Positions 9,253 to 19,572 of a stretch of DNA of 64,000 bases are shown piece after piece (position 1 is the first letter of the stretch; each line of letters opens with the position of its first letter). The position numbers were made by a program, and so were the translations under genes. The stretch is from Arthrospira sp. PCC 9108. GTDB lineage: Bacteria; Cyanobacteriota; Cyanobacteriia; Cyanobacteriales; Microcoleaceae. The stretch is from contig CP066886.1 of the NCBI GenBank assembly GCA_016745315.1, positions 558,001 to 622,000 of the forward strand, in the 5' to 3' direction. The notes below the pieces were generated by a model. The model was not told the DNA's origin, did no database searches, and worked only from the letters and a program-made list of their open reading frames with translations.

Positions 9253-11474
9253 TTACAAACCTAGATCCAATTTCCACCCGTTCAATTTACCAGTGTGATG
9301 GGGTGCTAAATCCGCGACAACTAACCGCCAAGTCCCCTGTGGTGAGTGATTTAGTAACTCTCTCATGTAGGGAGTCGTCTGGAGATTATAGGTAGTTTTC
9401 AAAACCTTATTGCCTCCCAAAGTGCGACCCTGGAGTAGAACCTCCTCCCCGTGTGGAGCAATTAACCGCACTTCCAAATCACCCAAAAATTGATGCTCGA
9501 TATCGACAGTCACCTGGATATCTAAAATCGGGCTAGTATTAGCAACAGAAATAGTGCTAGTCACTCCTTGAGGGTTATGATCGGGAATATTTAAGACGCG
9601 GTTATTAGATTGCTCCACCCGCCTTTGAACCTGTTGGCGGCTGACCCGTTGACTTTGAGCCATTTTTACGGCTTTTTCGGCATTAACTCGACCGTAGCCA
9701 AACCATTGGGAATATCCATTACCATCATAGGTTCCCATACTGATACCCAACTGAGGATCAGCATCAGGGTCTACAATCTTATCGGCTGTTTGTTCAATGA
9801 TGCGGCGCACTTCCCTAGCACTGAGATCCGGATTAACAGATAAGACCAAAGCGGCTACTCCAGCCACTAGAGGAGTGGCGGCGGAAGTTCCTCCAAAATG
9901 GGATGTAAAGTCACCCTGATCATAGCCGGCTGCACCTACGCGATCGCTCGTAAAAACTCCTAAACCACGCAGAGCGGTTCTAATCGATGGAGGGGTTCCA
10001 ATATAGCCAGTTTCTTGGAGCCACATTCCAGGGGGGCATTGTTACTAGGGGCACAGACGGTGATTCCGGTTCCCCAATTACTGTAGGCCGCTTTTTTATT
10101 AAGACTGGTACAGGCGGATACGGAAATTACATCAGGATGAACCGCAAACCCAGATAACCATCTGACTCGGCCTGATATGACATTATTAGGCCAGCCACTT
10201 TCATTAATGGTTCCGTTGATGGGGCGATTGGCGTTTCCGGCCGCAAATAATACGACGCAGCCTCGACCGTTGCGCCCTACGGCGGCGGCTTTGGTAATTA
10301 CTGCTCGTTGTCGTATGGACAAGGGAAAATAAACGGCACTAGCCCCCCAACTACAGGAGATGACAGAGGCTCGGTTATTAATAGCCCAATCAAAAATCTT
10401 TTCGACTGATTCATCATCGAGATATCCGGTGGTGCGAATGGGCATTAAGGCACAACCTGGGGCAACTCCGACGATACCTTTGCCATTTTCTTCGGCGATC
10501 GCTAATCCGGCGCAGGCGGTTCCGTGGTTATCTGAAGGAGATTGTGGTGAAGGGAGACGATTTTGGCCTTTCAGGTCAATGGGAGCGACAATTTTTCCTA
10601 TACCCTGAAAATCAGGGTGATTAAGGTCGATCGCATCATCGGTAATAGCAACCACTATAGATCTGGTTCCTCGAGTAATATCCCAAGCTGGTTCTACCGA
10701 GATATGAGCATCAGGAGCTACATCGGCACCTCCGGTATTATGGAGATACCACTGACGGTGGTAGAGAGGATCAGTAGGTCGATAATACTTTTGGCTTTTG
10801 ACCACAATATTGGGTTCTGCTACTAGAACTTCTGGGTTCCTGGTGAGGCGGTTAGCGATTTTAATGGGATTTTCTTGAGCTTGGCTGCTGACTTCATAGA
10901 CAAAGGTGTTGGGAACACCATAGACAGATTTTAATAATCTCAAACCTTGGCTGTTGGCGATCGCATTGCGGTTGGACTCCTCAACCTCCTCGCTAAACTG
11001 AATGGTGATTTGATTGGTCAGATACATAACCATTCCCGGATTATTATCAGCCTGATAGACATGACTCGCAAAAGCCACCCGATCTGACTGACGAGCCAGT
11101 TCCATCGCCTGATCGAGTTCAGCATCTTTTACCTTAACTTCCTGGAGTTCTGGTGGTACCGAGGAAGTTTCCTCAATGTGGATAGGCAAATTTTGTAAGT
11201 TTTCTCCTTCAGATACAACCGGGGTAAACTGAGGGCCACTATCCGTGACTGGTTGTTTTGGCGTGAGTCCATCAGCTTGATCTGGTAGGGGGCTGACTCC
11301 ACCACCGCCGCCTACTGGGGGTGTGGAAACCAAGCGAACCGTAAACCGCCCAGGAACTTTAGTAATTGCCAGTTCCTCACCTCCCCGTTGTAGAATGCTG
11401 CCAAGACTTTCTTCGGGAACGCCCATGCCCTGATATTGTTGAGCGTTAATCTCGTAGGAGTTAGCTGATGTCAT
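9253..11474 (-). pseudogene. PrcA-like S8 (subtilisin) serine protease with P domain, frameshifted
   Basis: About 740 residues in two frames. Frame one (from ATG 11474, GAGGAT upstream; a GTG at 11501 is less likely) holds a long N-terminal region with a Pro/Gly-rich linker. It also carries the catalytic Asp (AITDDAIDLNHP) and His (DNHGTACAGLA). Frame two holds the catalytic Ser (GGTSAATPLVAG) and a C-terminal P/homoB domain (ISVANTSPILDIQV to LNGWKLDLGL). This order matches calcium-dependent cyanobacterial protease PrcA, which by family knowledge acts in the periplasm or outside the cell. The frames join at a run of six G on the plus strand (10031-10036). One more base restores NNAPPGMWLQ, so only one nucleotide separates it from an intact gene. 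Confidence 0.85.
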
Positions 11475-11647
11475 TTTGTTATAATCCTCAAAAGTGCTCA
11501 CTATTATTGGCTCAATAGATTAAGTCCGATGTTAATGGTTGACCGAATCAAGCTGGGGTGGATGGATGGTCATCCTATAAAGACTATAACCCTTGGCTGG
11601 TCAGGATCTACAACAGTTTTACTAAACTCCTACACTTTGGCCAAAAA

Positions 11648-12358
11648 ATGATAAGATCTGTAAACATCAATAACCTTTCATTTCGCGATCGCATGATGCT
11701 GTCTCCTTTCATAGTCCGCTATCCTCAACTTTTTGTGAGTATATTGGCATCAGCCCTGACTGTTTTAACTGTCTCAGGCCATGCTACAACGGTTATGGCT
11801 CAAGATCCTTCTGTGTATGATGAGGCCACAGGTGAAGGCTCGGAACCTGAATTTCCCAGAGATTTAAGTCCGACCCCAGTACCGAGGAATCCTCAAGATA
11901 TGCGCCCTTTGAGCCTTGATAGTAGTTTTTTAAGTGTTCAAGGGGGGGAGCGCTTGTTAGCTGAAGCCGGGGAAGCAATTAGTAACGAGAATTACACCCA
12001 GGCAGCCAGGAAACTCCAGGAGGCGCGCCAAATTTTCAATCAGCTTTCTAATTTTCATCAACAGTTAGCCAGCAGTTTCTCAGGGGTTGACAACCGCATT
12101 GCTGACCAACATCGCAATGAGGCCAGAGATACCGCTCAAATGAGGGATACAGCCACTTATCAATTGGCTTTAGTCCATCGTGCCCAGAATCAACCCGAGT
12201 TAGCTGTTCCCCTACTCGTGCAAATTATTCGTTCTCAAGCCCCAACCCGGGATTTAGGCCAAAAAGCATATCAACAATTACTTGAATTAGGATTTGTCAG
12301 CAGTCCAGCCAGGGGTAGTGCTTCTTCTAACCCGGCAACCACTTCCAATGCTCAATAA
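11648..12358 (+). CDS. Secreted hypothetical protein with helical TPR-like region
   Basis: I do not recognise a named family. After a signal-peptide-like segment (FVSILASALTVLTVSGHA, cleavage probably near VMA-QD) there is a Pro-rich linker. A helical region with TPR-like spacing follows (GGERLLAEAGEAISNENYTQ, then TATYQLALVHRAQNQPELAV), and the tail is Ser/Ala-rich. It probably works in the periplasm as a scaffold. The start is uncertain: ATG 11648 (236 aa), ATG 11693/11696 or an upstream ATG 11558 are all possible. It is divergent from the PrcA-like gene and upstream of bolA. Confidence 0.6.
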   Translation: MIRSVNINNLSFRDRMMLSPFIVRYPQLFVSILASALTVLTVSGHATTVMAQDPSVYDEATGEGSEPEFPRDLSPTPVPRNPQDMRPLSLDSSFLSVQGGERLLAEAGEAISNENYTQAARKLQEARQIFNQLSNFHQQLASSFSGVDNRIADQHRNEARDTAQMRDTATYQLALVHRAQNQPELAVPLLVQIIRSQAPTRDLGQKAYQQLLELGFVSSPARGSASSNPATTSNAQ

Positions 12359-12397
12359 TTCATCTACAATCAAACATAGTCGTTTAATAGGAATCCC

Positions 12398-12655
12398 ATG
12401 ATCACCCTTTCCCAAGTTGAGGCAATGATTAAGTCTGAGTTGCCTGATGCTGTTGTTAAAGTTGAAGACCTTGGCGGGGGCGACCATTTACAAGCTGTAG
12501 TGGTTTCGCCTCTGTTTGAGGGCAAAACCCTGGTGAAACAACATCAGATGGTTTATAAAGCTGTTAGGGAAGCTATGGCAACAGAGGCCATTCATGCCCT
12601 AGCGCTGAAAACTTATACCCCCCAAGAGTGGTCAAAAGTCAACCAGGCTGCTTAA
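12398..12655 (+). CDS. BolA family protein
   Basis: An 85-residue BolA/YrbA-type protein. BolA proteins partner monothiol glutaredoxins to bind or transfer a [2Fe-2S] cluster. Family marks are the N-terminal helix ([16 protein letters not shown]), the [20 protein letters not shown] strand-turn segment and the His-containing loop [10 protein letters not shown]. The length is standard. It lies 42 bases upstream of the CGFS glutaredoxin gene in the same direction, so an operon is very likely and supports the functional pairing. Confidence 0.93.
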   Translation: MITLSQVEAMIKSELPDAVVKVEDLGGGDHLQAVVVSPLFEGKTLVKQHQMVYKAVREAMATEAIHALALKTYTPQEWSKVNQAA

Positions 12656-12697
12656 TTTGTTGATCTAAGTTGTGAATAACTCGATTGAATAATCACT

Positions 12698-13021
12698 ATG
12701 AATCCTGAAGTAGAAGCCAAAATTGAAAACCTGATTAACCAGCACAAAGTTTTTGTGTTTATGAAGGGTACCAAGTTGATGCCCATGTGCGGTTTTTCCA
12801 ATAATGTGGTGCAAATTCTCAATAGTTTAGGGGTTCCCTTTGAAACCCTCGATATTTTGGAAGATGCCGAAATTCGCCAAGGTATTAAGGAATATTCAAA
12901 CTGGCCGACCATTCCCCAAGTTTACATTAATGGTGAATTTGTCGGCGGTTCCGATGTGATGATTGAGTTATATCAGAAGGGCGAACTACAAGAGATGCTA
13001 GAGGTCGCTCTGGCATCATAG
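12698..13021 (+). CDS. grxD: Monothiol glutaredoxin, Grx4 family
   Basis: A 107-residue CGFS-type glutaredoxin that binds a [2Fe-2S] cluster with glutathione and serves as an iron-sulfur carrier or iron sensor rather than a disulfide reductase. The active-site CGFS is at residues 31-34 (PMCGFSNN). The glutathione-binding WPTIPQVYI and GGSDVM motifs are both present. The gene follows bolA and ends just before a strong intrinsic terminator. All residues expected for function are intact. Confidence 0.96.
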   Translation: MNPEVEAKIENLINQHKVFVFMKGTKLMPMCGFSNNVVQILNSLGVPFETLDILEDAEIRQGIKEYSNWPTIPQVYINGEFVGGSDVMIELYQKGELQEMLEVALAS

Positions 13022-13045
13022 TCCGGCTTAACTAATTAACTCCCT

Positions 13046-13075
13046 AACCCAGCCTCTCGAAGGCTGGGTTTTTCC
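13046..13075 (+). terminator. Rho-independent terminator of the bolA-grxD operon
   Basis: AACCCAGCCT (13046-13055) pairs perfectly with AGGCTGGGTT (13061-13070) around loop CTCGA and runs into TTTTT. The ten-bp stem plus T-run lies 25 bases after the grxD stop. It is the cleanest intrinsic terminator in the window and may also serve the convergent gene. Confidence 0.9.
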
Positions 13076-13082
13076 CAAGTAT

Positions 13083-13334
13083 CTAGTAATAATCTACTTC
13101 TGGTTGTGGTAGGGGAGTCATTTCAAAGTTGGACGGGTCGTTAATGTACCTAAAGGTTTCTTCCTCTAGGCGGTGAATTTGATAAGGTTCGAGGGCGTTT
13201 GTATTTCTCAGGGCGGCAATGTAGCCATCTACAAACATTCTAAGCTCATCATAACGATAGCCTCGATTCCACATTTCGACGAGGGAATCAGTGATTTTTT
13301 GGTAGTGCCGGATGGTCTGAGCATTCTGTAACAT
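13083..13334 (-). CDS. Small conserved cyanobacterial protein (DUF6761-like)
   Basis: An 83-residue soluble helical protein with sequence blocks SLVEMWNRGYRYDELRMFVD and YQIHRLEEETFRYINDP. It resembles a short cyanobacteria-wide family of unknown function; I believe it is the one catalogued as DUF6761, but I cannot verify this. No catalytic motif is apparent. It is convergent with the bolA-grxD operon and starts from a regular ATG. Confidence 0.7.
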   Translation of the reverse strand: MLQNAQTIRHYQKITDSLVEMWNRGYRYDELRMFVDGYIAALRNTNALEPYQIHRLEEETFRYINDPSNFEMTPLPQPEVDYY

Positions 13335-13757
13335 GGTGGAAACCTCAAGTTATAATCTATATGTTGGGGGTATGGTTAAGGGATAGGGATTAGTCTCTAC
13401 CTTGATTCAGTTATATACACCTCACCGATATGGATTTCTGGCATTCTAGCTGAATCGGACTGTGATTGAAAAGACTGTTACCTTTAGTTATAGGTTTCCC
13501 TGGGCCGATGGCAATTGTTTCAAGTTCTTACTCATTCCCTTCATTTTGATCATAATGCACCCCGGAAAATTACGGGGGTTGTGGACTGATGGCCGCTTTA
13601 AGGTTGATGCCTCTCTCCCTCTGTGATTTTTATATTAACCTAATTGTGATCATAGATCTAGGGTGGATTGCCGATCGCAAGGGTAGCAGGAGTTACAAAA
13701 TGATGATTTCGACTCTGTTAACCTGTGTTCAATTATTGATAAAGGAAGCTGGCACCA
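13335..13757. other. Intergenic region, 423 bases, no gene found
   Basis: AT-rich DNA between two divergent genes, with no convincing coding frame. A short hairpin (CCCCG...CGGGG, about 13561-13578) lies in the middle. AAAGGAAG just before 13758 is the probable ribosome site of the following regulator. Promoters for both neighbours should lie here, but I could not assign boxes with confidence. Confidence 0.45.
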
Positions 13758-14513
13758 GTGGGATATGCTTATATTTCAATTATTGAGGGAAATCCGCACC
13801 TGCGATCGCTGTTAGGTTGGCATCTTCAGCACGTTGGTTATTCGGTGTGTCAATCTGCGGACTTTCATCATGCTAGAGAGGTGTTTTACACGACTCAGCC
13901 AAGTTTAGTAGTTATTGATGCAGAATTACCAGGCGGCAATAGTCTAGAATTCTGCCAGTGGCTACTACAGCAACGACAGTCTTTAATCTTGATGCTTTCG
14001 GCTCGGAATACGGAATCTGATATTGTCCGTGGTTTGAGAGCAGGAGCTGATGATTACTTAACTAAACCTTTTGGAATGCAGGAGTTTTTAGCGAGAGCTG
14101 AAGCACTTATGCGTCGCACTCGCAATGTGGCTCCTCCTACCAGTTTAGATTATGGGGATTTGAAAATTGATTTGGTACAGCGTCGGGTTTATCTTCAGGG
14201 TCAAATGATAGAACTGACTCCCCAAGAGTATAGTCTTCTTTATGTTTTGGCTCAAAATGATGGGGAGCCTCTCAGTCGTTCGGAACTGTTGCGCCGCGCT
14301 TGGCCAGATTATATTGATAATCCCCGCACTATTGATACTCATGTTCTATCATTGCGGAAAAAGATGGAAACTGACCCTCGACAGCCTAGTTTAATCCAAA
14401 CGGTTCGTAATATTGGTTATCGATTGAATTTGGATGTTCTTAAACCTGAACCAAGTTGGTATCCTAGTGTTAATGGTCAATTACCACCAATTCAGGCTAA
14501 AACTGGTAGCTAA
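13758..14513 (+). CDS. OmpR-family response regulator
   Basis: A 251-residue two-domain transcription regulator. The receiver has Asp54 (VVIDAELPGG) and Lys103 (LTKPFG), but the usual N-terminal acidic pair is reduced to Glu10 in IIEGNP, so metal binding may be altered. The C-terminal winged helix is typical (LTPQEYSLLYVLAQN, then TIDTHVLSLRKKM and TVRNIGYRL). A Pro-rich tail follows. The start is GTG 13758 with AAAGGAAG about nine bases upstream. No cognate kinase is adjacent, so the symbol is left empty although NblR/RppA-like regulators are possible relatives. Confidence 0.88.
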   Translation: MGYAYISIIEGNPHLRSLLGWHLQHVGYSVCQSADFHHAREVFYTTQPSLVVIDAELPGGNSLEFCQWLLQQRQSLILMLSARNTESDIVRGLRAGADDYLTKPFGMQEFLARAEALMRRTRNVAPPTSLDYGDLKIDLVQRRVYLQGQMIELTPQEYSLLYVLAQNDGEPLSRSELLRRAWPDYIDNPRTIDTHVLSLRKKMETDPRQPSLIQTVRNIGYRLNLDVLKPEPSWYPSVNGQLPPIQAKTGS

Positions 14514-14529
14514 TTGTGAGGATTCGGTA

Positions 14530-14592
14530 GGGTGCGTCAGCACCAGTATATCAATGGCATTGTTAACCAGAACATTCACAACTGACGCACCC
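14530..14592. repeat. GGGTGCGTCAG palindromic dispersed repeat, copy 1
   Basis: GGGTGCGTCAG (14530-14540) and CTGACGCACCC (14582-14592) form a perfect 11-bp inverted repeat around a 41-base spacer. A related copy lies at 38279-38336. The structure is that of a small non-autonomous palindromic element of the type frequent in cyanobacterial intergenic DNA. Confidence 0.7.
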
Positions 14593-14723
14593 AATAAAAG
14601 GCTTTTACTCGATTTGTATGATTCCCTATATAGGGAATAGAGTTGAGAAAAAGCCGTTTTTAGTTATGGGCAATGATGGTAAATTTATTAATCAGATAAA
14701 TCTACCATATTGCAGATAAAAAA

Positions 14724-16103
14724 TCAGGTGTTTTTAATGAAAAATCTCATCAGGTTAAACTTGGGTTTATAGGGTGCGTATCGCAGGGGAATATCGAAGA
14801 GTAGAGATTGCTTTAAAAGGCTTTTGTGGTGGCAAAAAGTGTCAAAGGTAGCTTGGCCGTGATATTTGCCGAGGCCGCTTTCTCCTACTCCTCCAAAAGG
14901 CAAGGATTGACCCCCGACTTGCATGATAGTTTCGTTGAAACAAATACCCCCAGATGAGGTTTCTTGAAGAACGCGCTGTTGTGACTGTTTATTACGGGAA
15001 AATAGGTAAAGTGCGAGAGGTTTGGGTCTGGCGTTAATTTGACTAATTGCATCCCCTAAATCATCATAGGTCAAAATGGGTAAAATCGGCCCAAAGATTT
15101 CATCTTGCATGATGGTGTCTTCCCAGGATACTTCATCAATGAGAGTGGGAGAGATATAGCGATCGCTTTCATCAAACTTACCACCAGTGACGATTTTACC
15201 ATCATGTAATAACTCAGTCAACCGATGAAAATGATAGTTATTAATAATCCGCCCATAGTCGGGACTTTGCTGCGGTTCGGAGCCATAAAAACTCTCAATA
15301 TAGCCAATCATAGCTTTAATCAAGTCCGATTTAAGGCGGCGGTCTACCAATAGATAATCTGGGGCTATACAAGTTTGACCAGCGTTAATAAACTTACCCC
15401 AAACAATCCTTTTGGCGGTATAATCTAACTGAGTATCGGCATCGACAATACAGGGACTTTTGCCACCCAATTCTAAGGTAACGGGAGTCAAATGTTTGGC
15501 GGCGGCGGTCATGACAATTTTCCCGATGCGCTTCCCTCCGGTAAAAAAGATATGGTCGAAGGGTTCATCTAAGAGTTGTTGGCTAACTTCTACCCCCCCT
15601 TGAATAGTGGCGATATAGTGAGATGGAAAGGTTTTGCTAATCAGATCGGCTAGGACTTGGGAAGTTGATGGGGCTAGTTCAGAGGGTTTAAGGATAGCAC
15701 AATTTCCGGCGGCGATCGCACCGACGAGGGGAGAAATGACCAATTGAAAGGGATAATTCCAAGGTCCGATAATTAAGACAACTCCCAAGGGTTCAGGATA
15801 GATATAGCTAGAAGCGGGGAAGGCAGTGGGGTGGGTCTTGACCCGGCGAGGCTTAACCCAGGATTTTAAATTTTTGAGAGCATATTTAATTTCTCCGAGG
15901 GTGGAAAGTTCAAACAACCCTTCTAACTCAGGACGGCCTAAGTCAGCTTTGACTGCTTCTAGGATAGGTTGTTCAAAATCAGCGATCGCCTGTTGGAGTC
16001 GTCGCAGTTGCGAGAGTCGGAAGTCCACCTGTTTAGTCTCTCCGGTGGCAAAAAACTGTCGCTGTTGGCTGATAATTTCCGAGAAATTCAAGTTTTCTGT
16101 CAT
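14724..16103 (-). CDS. Aldehyde dehydrogenase (class 3 type)
   Basis: NAD(P)-dependent oxidation of aldehydes to acids, probably of fatty or apocarotenoid aldehydes as for cyanobacterial homologues. The 459-residue single-domain enzyme has the fold landmarks GPWNYPFQL and KPSELAPSTS. It has the catalytic general base Glu211 (LELGGKSP) and nucleophile Cys245 (GQTCIAPDY), and the late motif SLPFGGVGESGLGKYHG. The short length without extra N-terminal region is typical of ALDH3/YwdH-like enzymes. It is divergent from the CruA-like gene, with a 224-base shared promoter region. Confidence 0.93.
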   Translation of the reverse strand: MTENLNFSEIISQQRQFFATGETKQVDFRLSQLRRLQQAIADFEQPILEAVKADLGRPELEGLFELSTLGEIKYALKNLKSWVKPRRVKTHPTAFPASSYIYPEPLGVVLIIGPWNYPFQLVISPLVGAIAAGNCAILKPSELAPSTSQVLADLISKTFPSHYIATIQGGVEVSQQLLDEPFDHIFFTGGKRIGKIVMTAAAKHLTPVTLELGGKSPCIVDADTQLDYTAKRIVWGKFINAGQTCIAPDYLLVDRRLKSDLIKAMIGYIESFYGSEPQQSPDYGRIINNYHFHRLTELLHDGKIVTGGKFDESDRYISPTLIDEVSWEDTIMQDEIFGPILPILTYDDLGDAISQINARPKPLALYLFSRNKQSQQRVLQETSSGGICFNETIMQVGGQSLPFGGVGESGLGKYHGQATFDTFCHHKSLLKQSLLFDIPLRYAPYKPKFNLMRFFIKNT

Positions 16104-16327
16104 TATTGAGAATTTCCTGTAGGTTGGAAGTAGCCCTATATAGACCAGGGTACTGAGAGTCTGCTATATCTGGTTATGGTGGCATAACAGATTATTGTTA
16201 CCTGTTCTAGCGCCCTCTCGATAGTTACTGCTGGCGCAGTTTCCCCTATGCTTAGTGTAATAGAGCGATCGCTAATTTCGTTAACAGTGAAGCGGTAAGC
16301 CTCAACTCAGGTACCAAAGAAATTGAC

Positions 16328-18369
16328 ATGGACATGAAAGAGATTCTATATCTGGAAATTCCTAACCCCGATACACACAGCGTTTGTACCTGGTTGCAGC
16401 AAACGTTTAATCCGGGGGTGGGTGAGAAAACGATCACCCCAGACGGGTTTCGCCTGAAATTTCCTCAACAGGGGTCTGGGGAATTGTCGGTGTTTACTTG
16501 GTCCGTCCAACGCACAACCTATCTCAAGGTTTTTCGGGTGGGGACTGTGGGAAGTTCTCAAGAAAAACGGGTACTCAACAGCCTGGAAACTGGTTTAAGA
16601 CAGGAGTTTCCCTATCAGTATCCTGAACCTCCAGCCATTGATTTGTCGCAGGAGTCGATTTTTGAGGCTTTGGCTGCCTATTATCCCCAAACGGTGAAAT
16701 ATTTTCAGAAAATCCCTAATGGGGAATATGACCTAAAACGGGTGTACTGGTGGGAGAAACGCTGGCGGGAGGGGGTGAGAAATCCACAAACTCCTAAACA
16801 GGTGATTTTTACTGAGGCGAGAAAGGACTCTGATGGGGAGTTGCCTAGTTATGACCTAATTTATGTTGGCGGGGCTTTAGGGGTCATTCATGCGGCGGTA
16901 ATGGCACGTTTAGGGTATCGGGTGCTATTGATGGAACGTCTCCCCTTTGGTCGGATGAACCGGGAATGGAATATTTCTCGCAGTGAATTACAGAGTTTAA
17001 TTGACTTGGGATTGTTCACCGGGGCGGAAGTAGAGAGTTTTATTGCTAGGGAGTATAAGGACGGTTTCCACAAGTTTTTTGATGCTAATAATCCCCCCAT
17101 TGCTAAGGGGGAGGTTTTGCATACTCCTCGGGTGTTGAATGTAGCCATAAATACGGATAAATTGCTGTCTTTGTGTGGTGAAAAACTGCGACAGGCGGGG
17201 GGAGAGATTTGGGATGAAACGGAGTTTATTCGGGCGGATATTGGAGGCGATCGCGTTAAGGTGACGGCTACTGATTTGACTACTAATTCCGAACGGATAG
17301 CTACCGGAAGGTTATTAGTTGATGCTATGGGTACCGCGTCCCCTATTGCTTGGCAACTTAATGGCGATCGCACCTTTGATAGTGTTTGTCCTACCGTGGG
17401 GGCCGTGATTAATGGTGGGTTTGAACCAGGAGTTTGGGATTCTAATTATGGGGATGTTCTCCACAGTCACGGGGATATTTCTAGGGGTCGCCAATTGATT
17501 TGGGAGTTGTTCCCTGGCGAAGGTGACGAGTTGACTATTTATCTGTTTCACTATCATCAGGTTAATCAGATCAACCCCGGTTCTCTGTTGGAAATGTTCG
17601 AGGATTTCTTTACTATTTTACCAGAATATCGTCGTTGTAATCTGGATAATTTGGTTTGGAAAAAAGCGACTTTTGGCTATATCCCCGGTTATTTTAGTCT
17701 GGGAGGAAGCGATCGCACTGTCGCCTATGACCGTTTAATTTCTATTGGAGATGCTGCTTGTCTTCAGTCTCCCTTAGTATTTACTGGTTTTGGTTCTTTG
17801 GTACGGAATTTATCCCGTTTAACGGACTTATTAAATACCGCACTAAAGCATGATTTGCTCACCAAATACTACCTCAATCAAATTCGCGCCTATCAAAGCA
17901 ATATCGCCGTTACTTGGTTGTTTTCTAAGGGAATGATGGTTCCCACCGGGCGTTATCTTCCTCCTCAAAGAATTAACTCCATTTTAAATACTTTTTTTGG
18001 GCTGTTAGCGACAGAACCCGAAGAGGTAGCTAATACCTTTATTAAGGATAGGACCGACTGGTGGACCTTTAACCGTCTGGCTTTAAAAGCGGCGCGCATG
18101 AACCCCAAGTTGCTCATCTGGATTTTAGATTTTGTCAATACTGGGGAAGTTATCCGCTGGATGATTAGTTATTTTGTCTTCACCTGGTTGGCGTTAATCA
18201 GTTGGTTATTTAGTTGGGTTCCCCCCTCGCGCGTCGCCTTCAACCCTGGTTAGAACCTCGTTATCCGGGGCTATGGCTGCTATTATTAGCCACCAGTTAT
18301 GTACTGACAGATGGTTTGGGACAGCATCAACCATCAATTCTAAGGAAGTTACAACCCAAGACTTCCTAA
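16328..18369 (+). CDS. cruA: CruA-type lycopene cyclase, C-terminus frameshifted
   Basis: Flavoprotein of the CruA/CruP group that cyclises lycopene ends in carotenoid synthesis. The Rossmann FAD motif is YVGGALGVIHAAVMARLGYR, followed by the group signature GRMNREWNISRSEL. REWNISR next to GRMN suggests CruA rather than CruP. Later blocks are ISIGDAACLQSPLVFTGFG and a membrane-associated C-terminus. The open frame stops at 18253 (641 codons). One added C in the run CCCCCC at 18221-18226 continues it as LARRLQPWLEPRYPG... to TAA at 18369, adding about 40 residues with clear coding character. ATG 16328 is followed by another possible ATG at 16334. Confidence 0.82.
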
Positions 18370-18379
18370 TCATGAATGA

Positions 18380-19291
18380 TTAATTATTAGCAGAAGTGGC
18401 CGGTTTAGGGTCAAAGCTGGGAAATGGGGCGACACCACCTTGATATAGGGGAAGTACACCGTTCCATTTCTGGATCATCTTTTCCTGAAGTTCTAACTCC
18501 CTCAGCCTGATGGTCATGGGGTTAACTGTGGATGCGCTAATTCTGGCTGCTTCTGCGTCCGCTTGGGCTTTGGCTAATTGACGTTCTGCTTCGGCTTGGG
18601 CGACTTGTAGTTGTGCTTGGGCAGCGATCACCTGTTGTTCCGCTTGAAAACGGGCGGTCATTTGCGCTTCAATGGCGCTATCAAAACGGGGCTTACTAAC
18701 AAACCCAATCGAATCAAATTCCACCCCCACACCAACAAATTTTTCATTTAAGCAGTTTTGAACCGAGGTTAATAATTCTCGCTGTTTGCTTCCGACAATA
18801 TCTTCTGGTCTTAATCCGGCTGCTTCTTGGTTAAAGCAGTTACGGAGTTCACTGCGTACTAAAGTCCCTTTAAACTCATCAGGGTCTTTCAGGTATTTAC
18901 CGTAGAAATCCTTGATTTGGTTGGTATTGAAAAAGTAGGAGAGAGAAATATCTGCATTGACGCTAGTTCCCCCAACTCCGAAACTGATGCTTTCGTCGAT
19001 AGGTGAACCTTCATCTCTCGCCGCTGAGAGGATGTAATATTGAACGTGATCGGGAAAAATGATAATTTCCTCGCTGTAAGCATTATACCATACTTTTCCC
19101 GTGCTAATAGTGGCATTCTGTACACCGCGATTGCTTCCGTACATTTGCACTTTCAGTCCTACATAACCAGGGGGAATGCGTTTGACGCTAGTTCCCGGAA
19201 TGACACCACAGGAAGAGATACTCATACTTACTAAAATGGCGCATCCTGTTAACCCTAGTACATTGGGAATTGGCGCGGTTTTCATCATCAT
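18380..19291 (-). CDS. SPFH/Band 7 (prohibitin-like) lipoprotein
   Basis: A 303-residue SPFH-domain protein. From ATG 19291 (AGAGGT ribosome site just upstream) the N-terminus is a lipoprotein signal ending in SISSCG. The Band 7 core follows (PPGYVGLKVQMYG to GVEFDSIGFVSKP), then an Ala/Gln/Glu-rich coiled coil (QAQLQVAQAEAERQLAKAQA) typical of oligomerising flotillin/prohibitin proteins. It is probably a membrane-anchored scaffold. The coding region begins right after the stop of the small membrane protein gene, so the two form an operon. The TTG 36 bases further upstream is not needed. Confidence 0.85.
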   Translation of the reverse strand: MMMKTAPIPNVLGLTGCAILVSMSISSCGVIPGTSVKRIPPGYVGLKVQMYGSNRGVQNATISTGKVWYNAYSEEIIIFPDHVQYYILSAARDEGSPIDESISFGVGGTSVNADISLSYFFNTNQIKDFYGKYLKDPDEFKGTLVRSELRNCFNQEAAGLRPEDIVGSKQRELLTSVQNCLNEKFVGVGVEFDSIGFVSKPRFDSAIEAQMTARFQAEQQVIAAQAQLQVAQAEAERQLAKAQADAEAARISASTVNPMTIRLRELELQEKMIQKWNGVLPLYQGGVAPFPSFDPKPATSANN

Positions 19292-19293
19292 AA

Positions 19294-19572
19294 TTACCTC
19301 TGGGAGTCTAACAGTTCTAACCAAGATGTGTCATCTTGAGGAAATGTGGCTTGTAGCTGTTTTTGTTCGACTTTGGCGCGATGAATTTTGTGGGTCACAT
19401 GATAAACCGATAAGCCGGGAATTATTACTAATCCTGTGAAGTATCCAAAAACTCCTAACCAGACTTTGAGGTTACTGGGGGAACTAACTAAATTCGCGGA
19501 AGTTCCTAAAATCCCAAAGCAAAGGATGAGTTCAAAACCACCAACTACTAGCCATTTAAGTAGGGTTTTCAT
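19294..19572 (-). CDS. Small two-helix membrane protein
   Basis: A 92-residue protein with two hydrophobic segments (LLKWLVVGGFELILCFGILG and VWLGVFGYFTGLVIIPGLSV), then a basic/polar cytoplasmic tail with KIHRAKVEQKQLQ. I do not recognise the family. It directly precedes the SPFH gene with two bases between stop and next ATG, so translation is probably coupled. It may anchor or modulate the SPFH complex; that is inference from position only. Confidence 0.7.
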   Translation of the reverse strand: MKTLLKWLVVGGFELILCFGILGTSANLVSSPSNLKVWLGVFGYFTGLVIIPGLSVYHVTHKIHRAKVEQKQLQATFPQDDTSWLELLDSQR

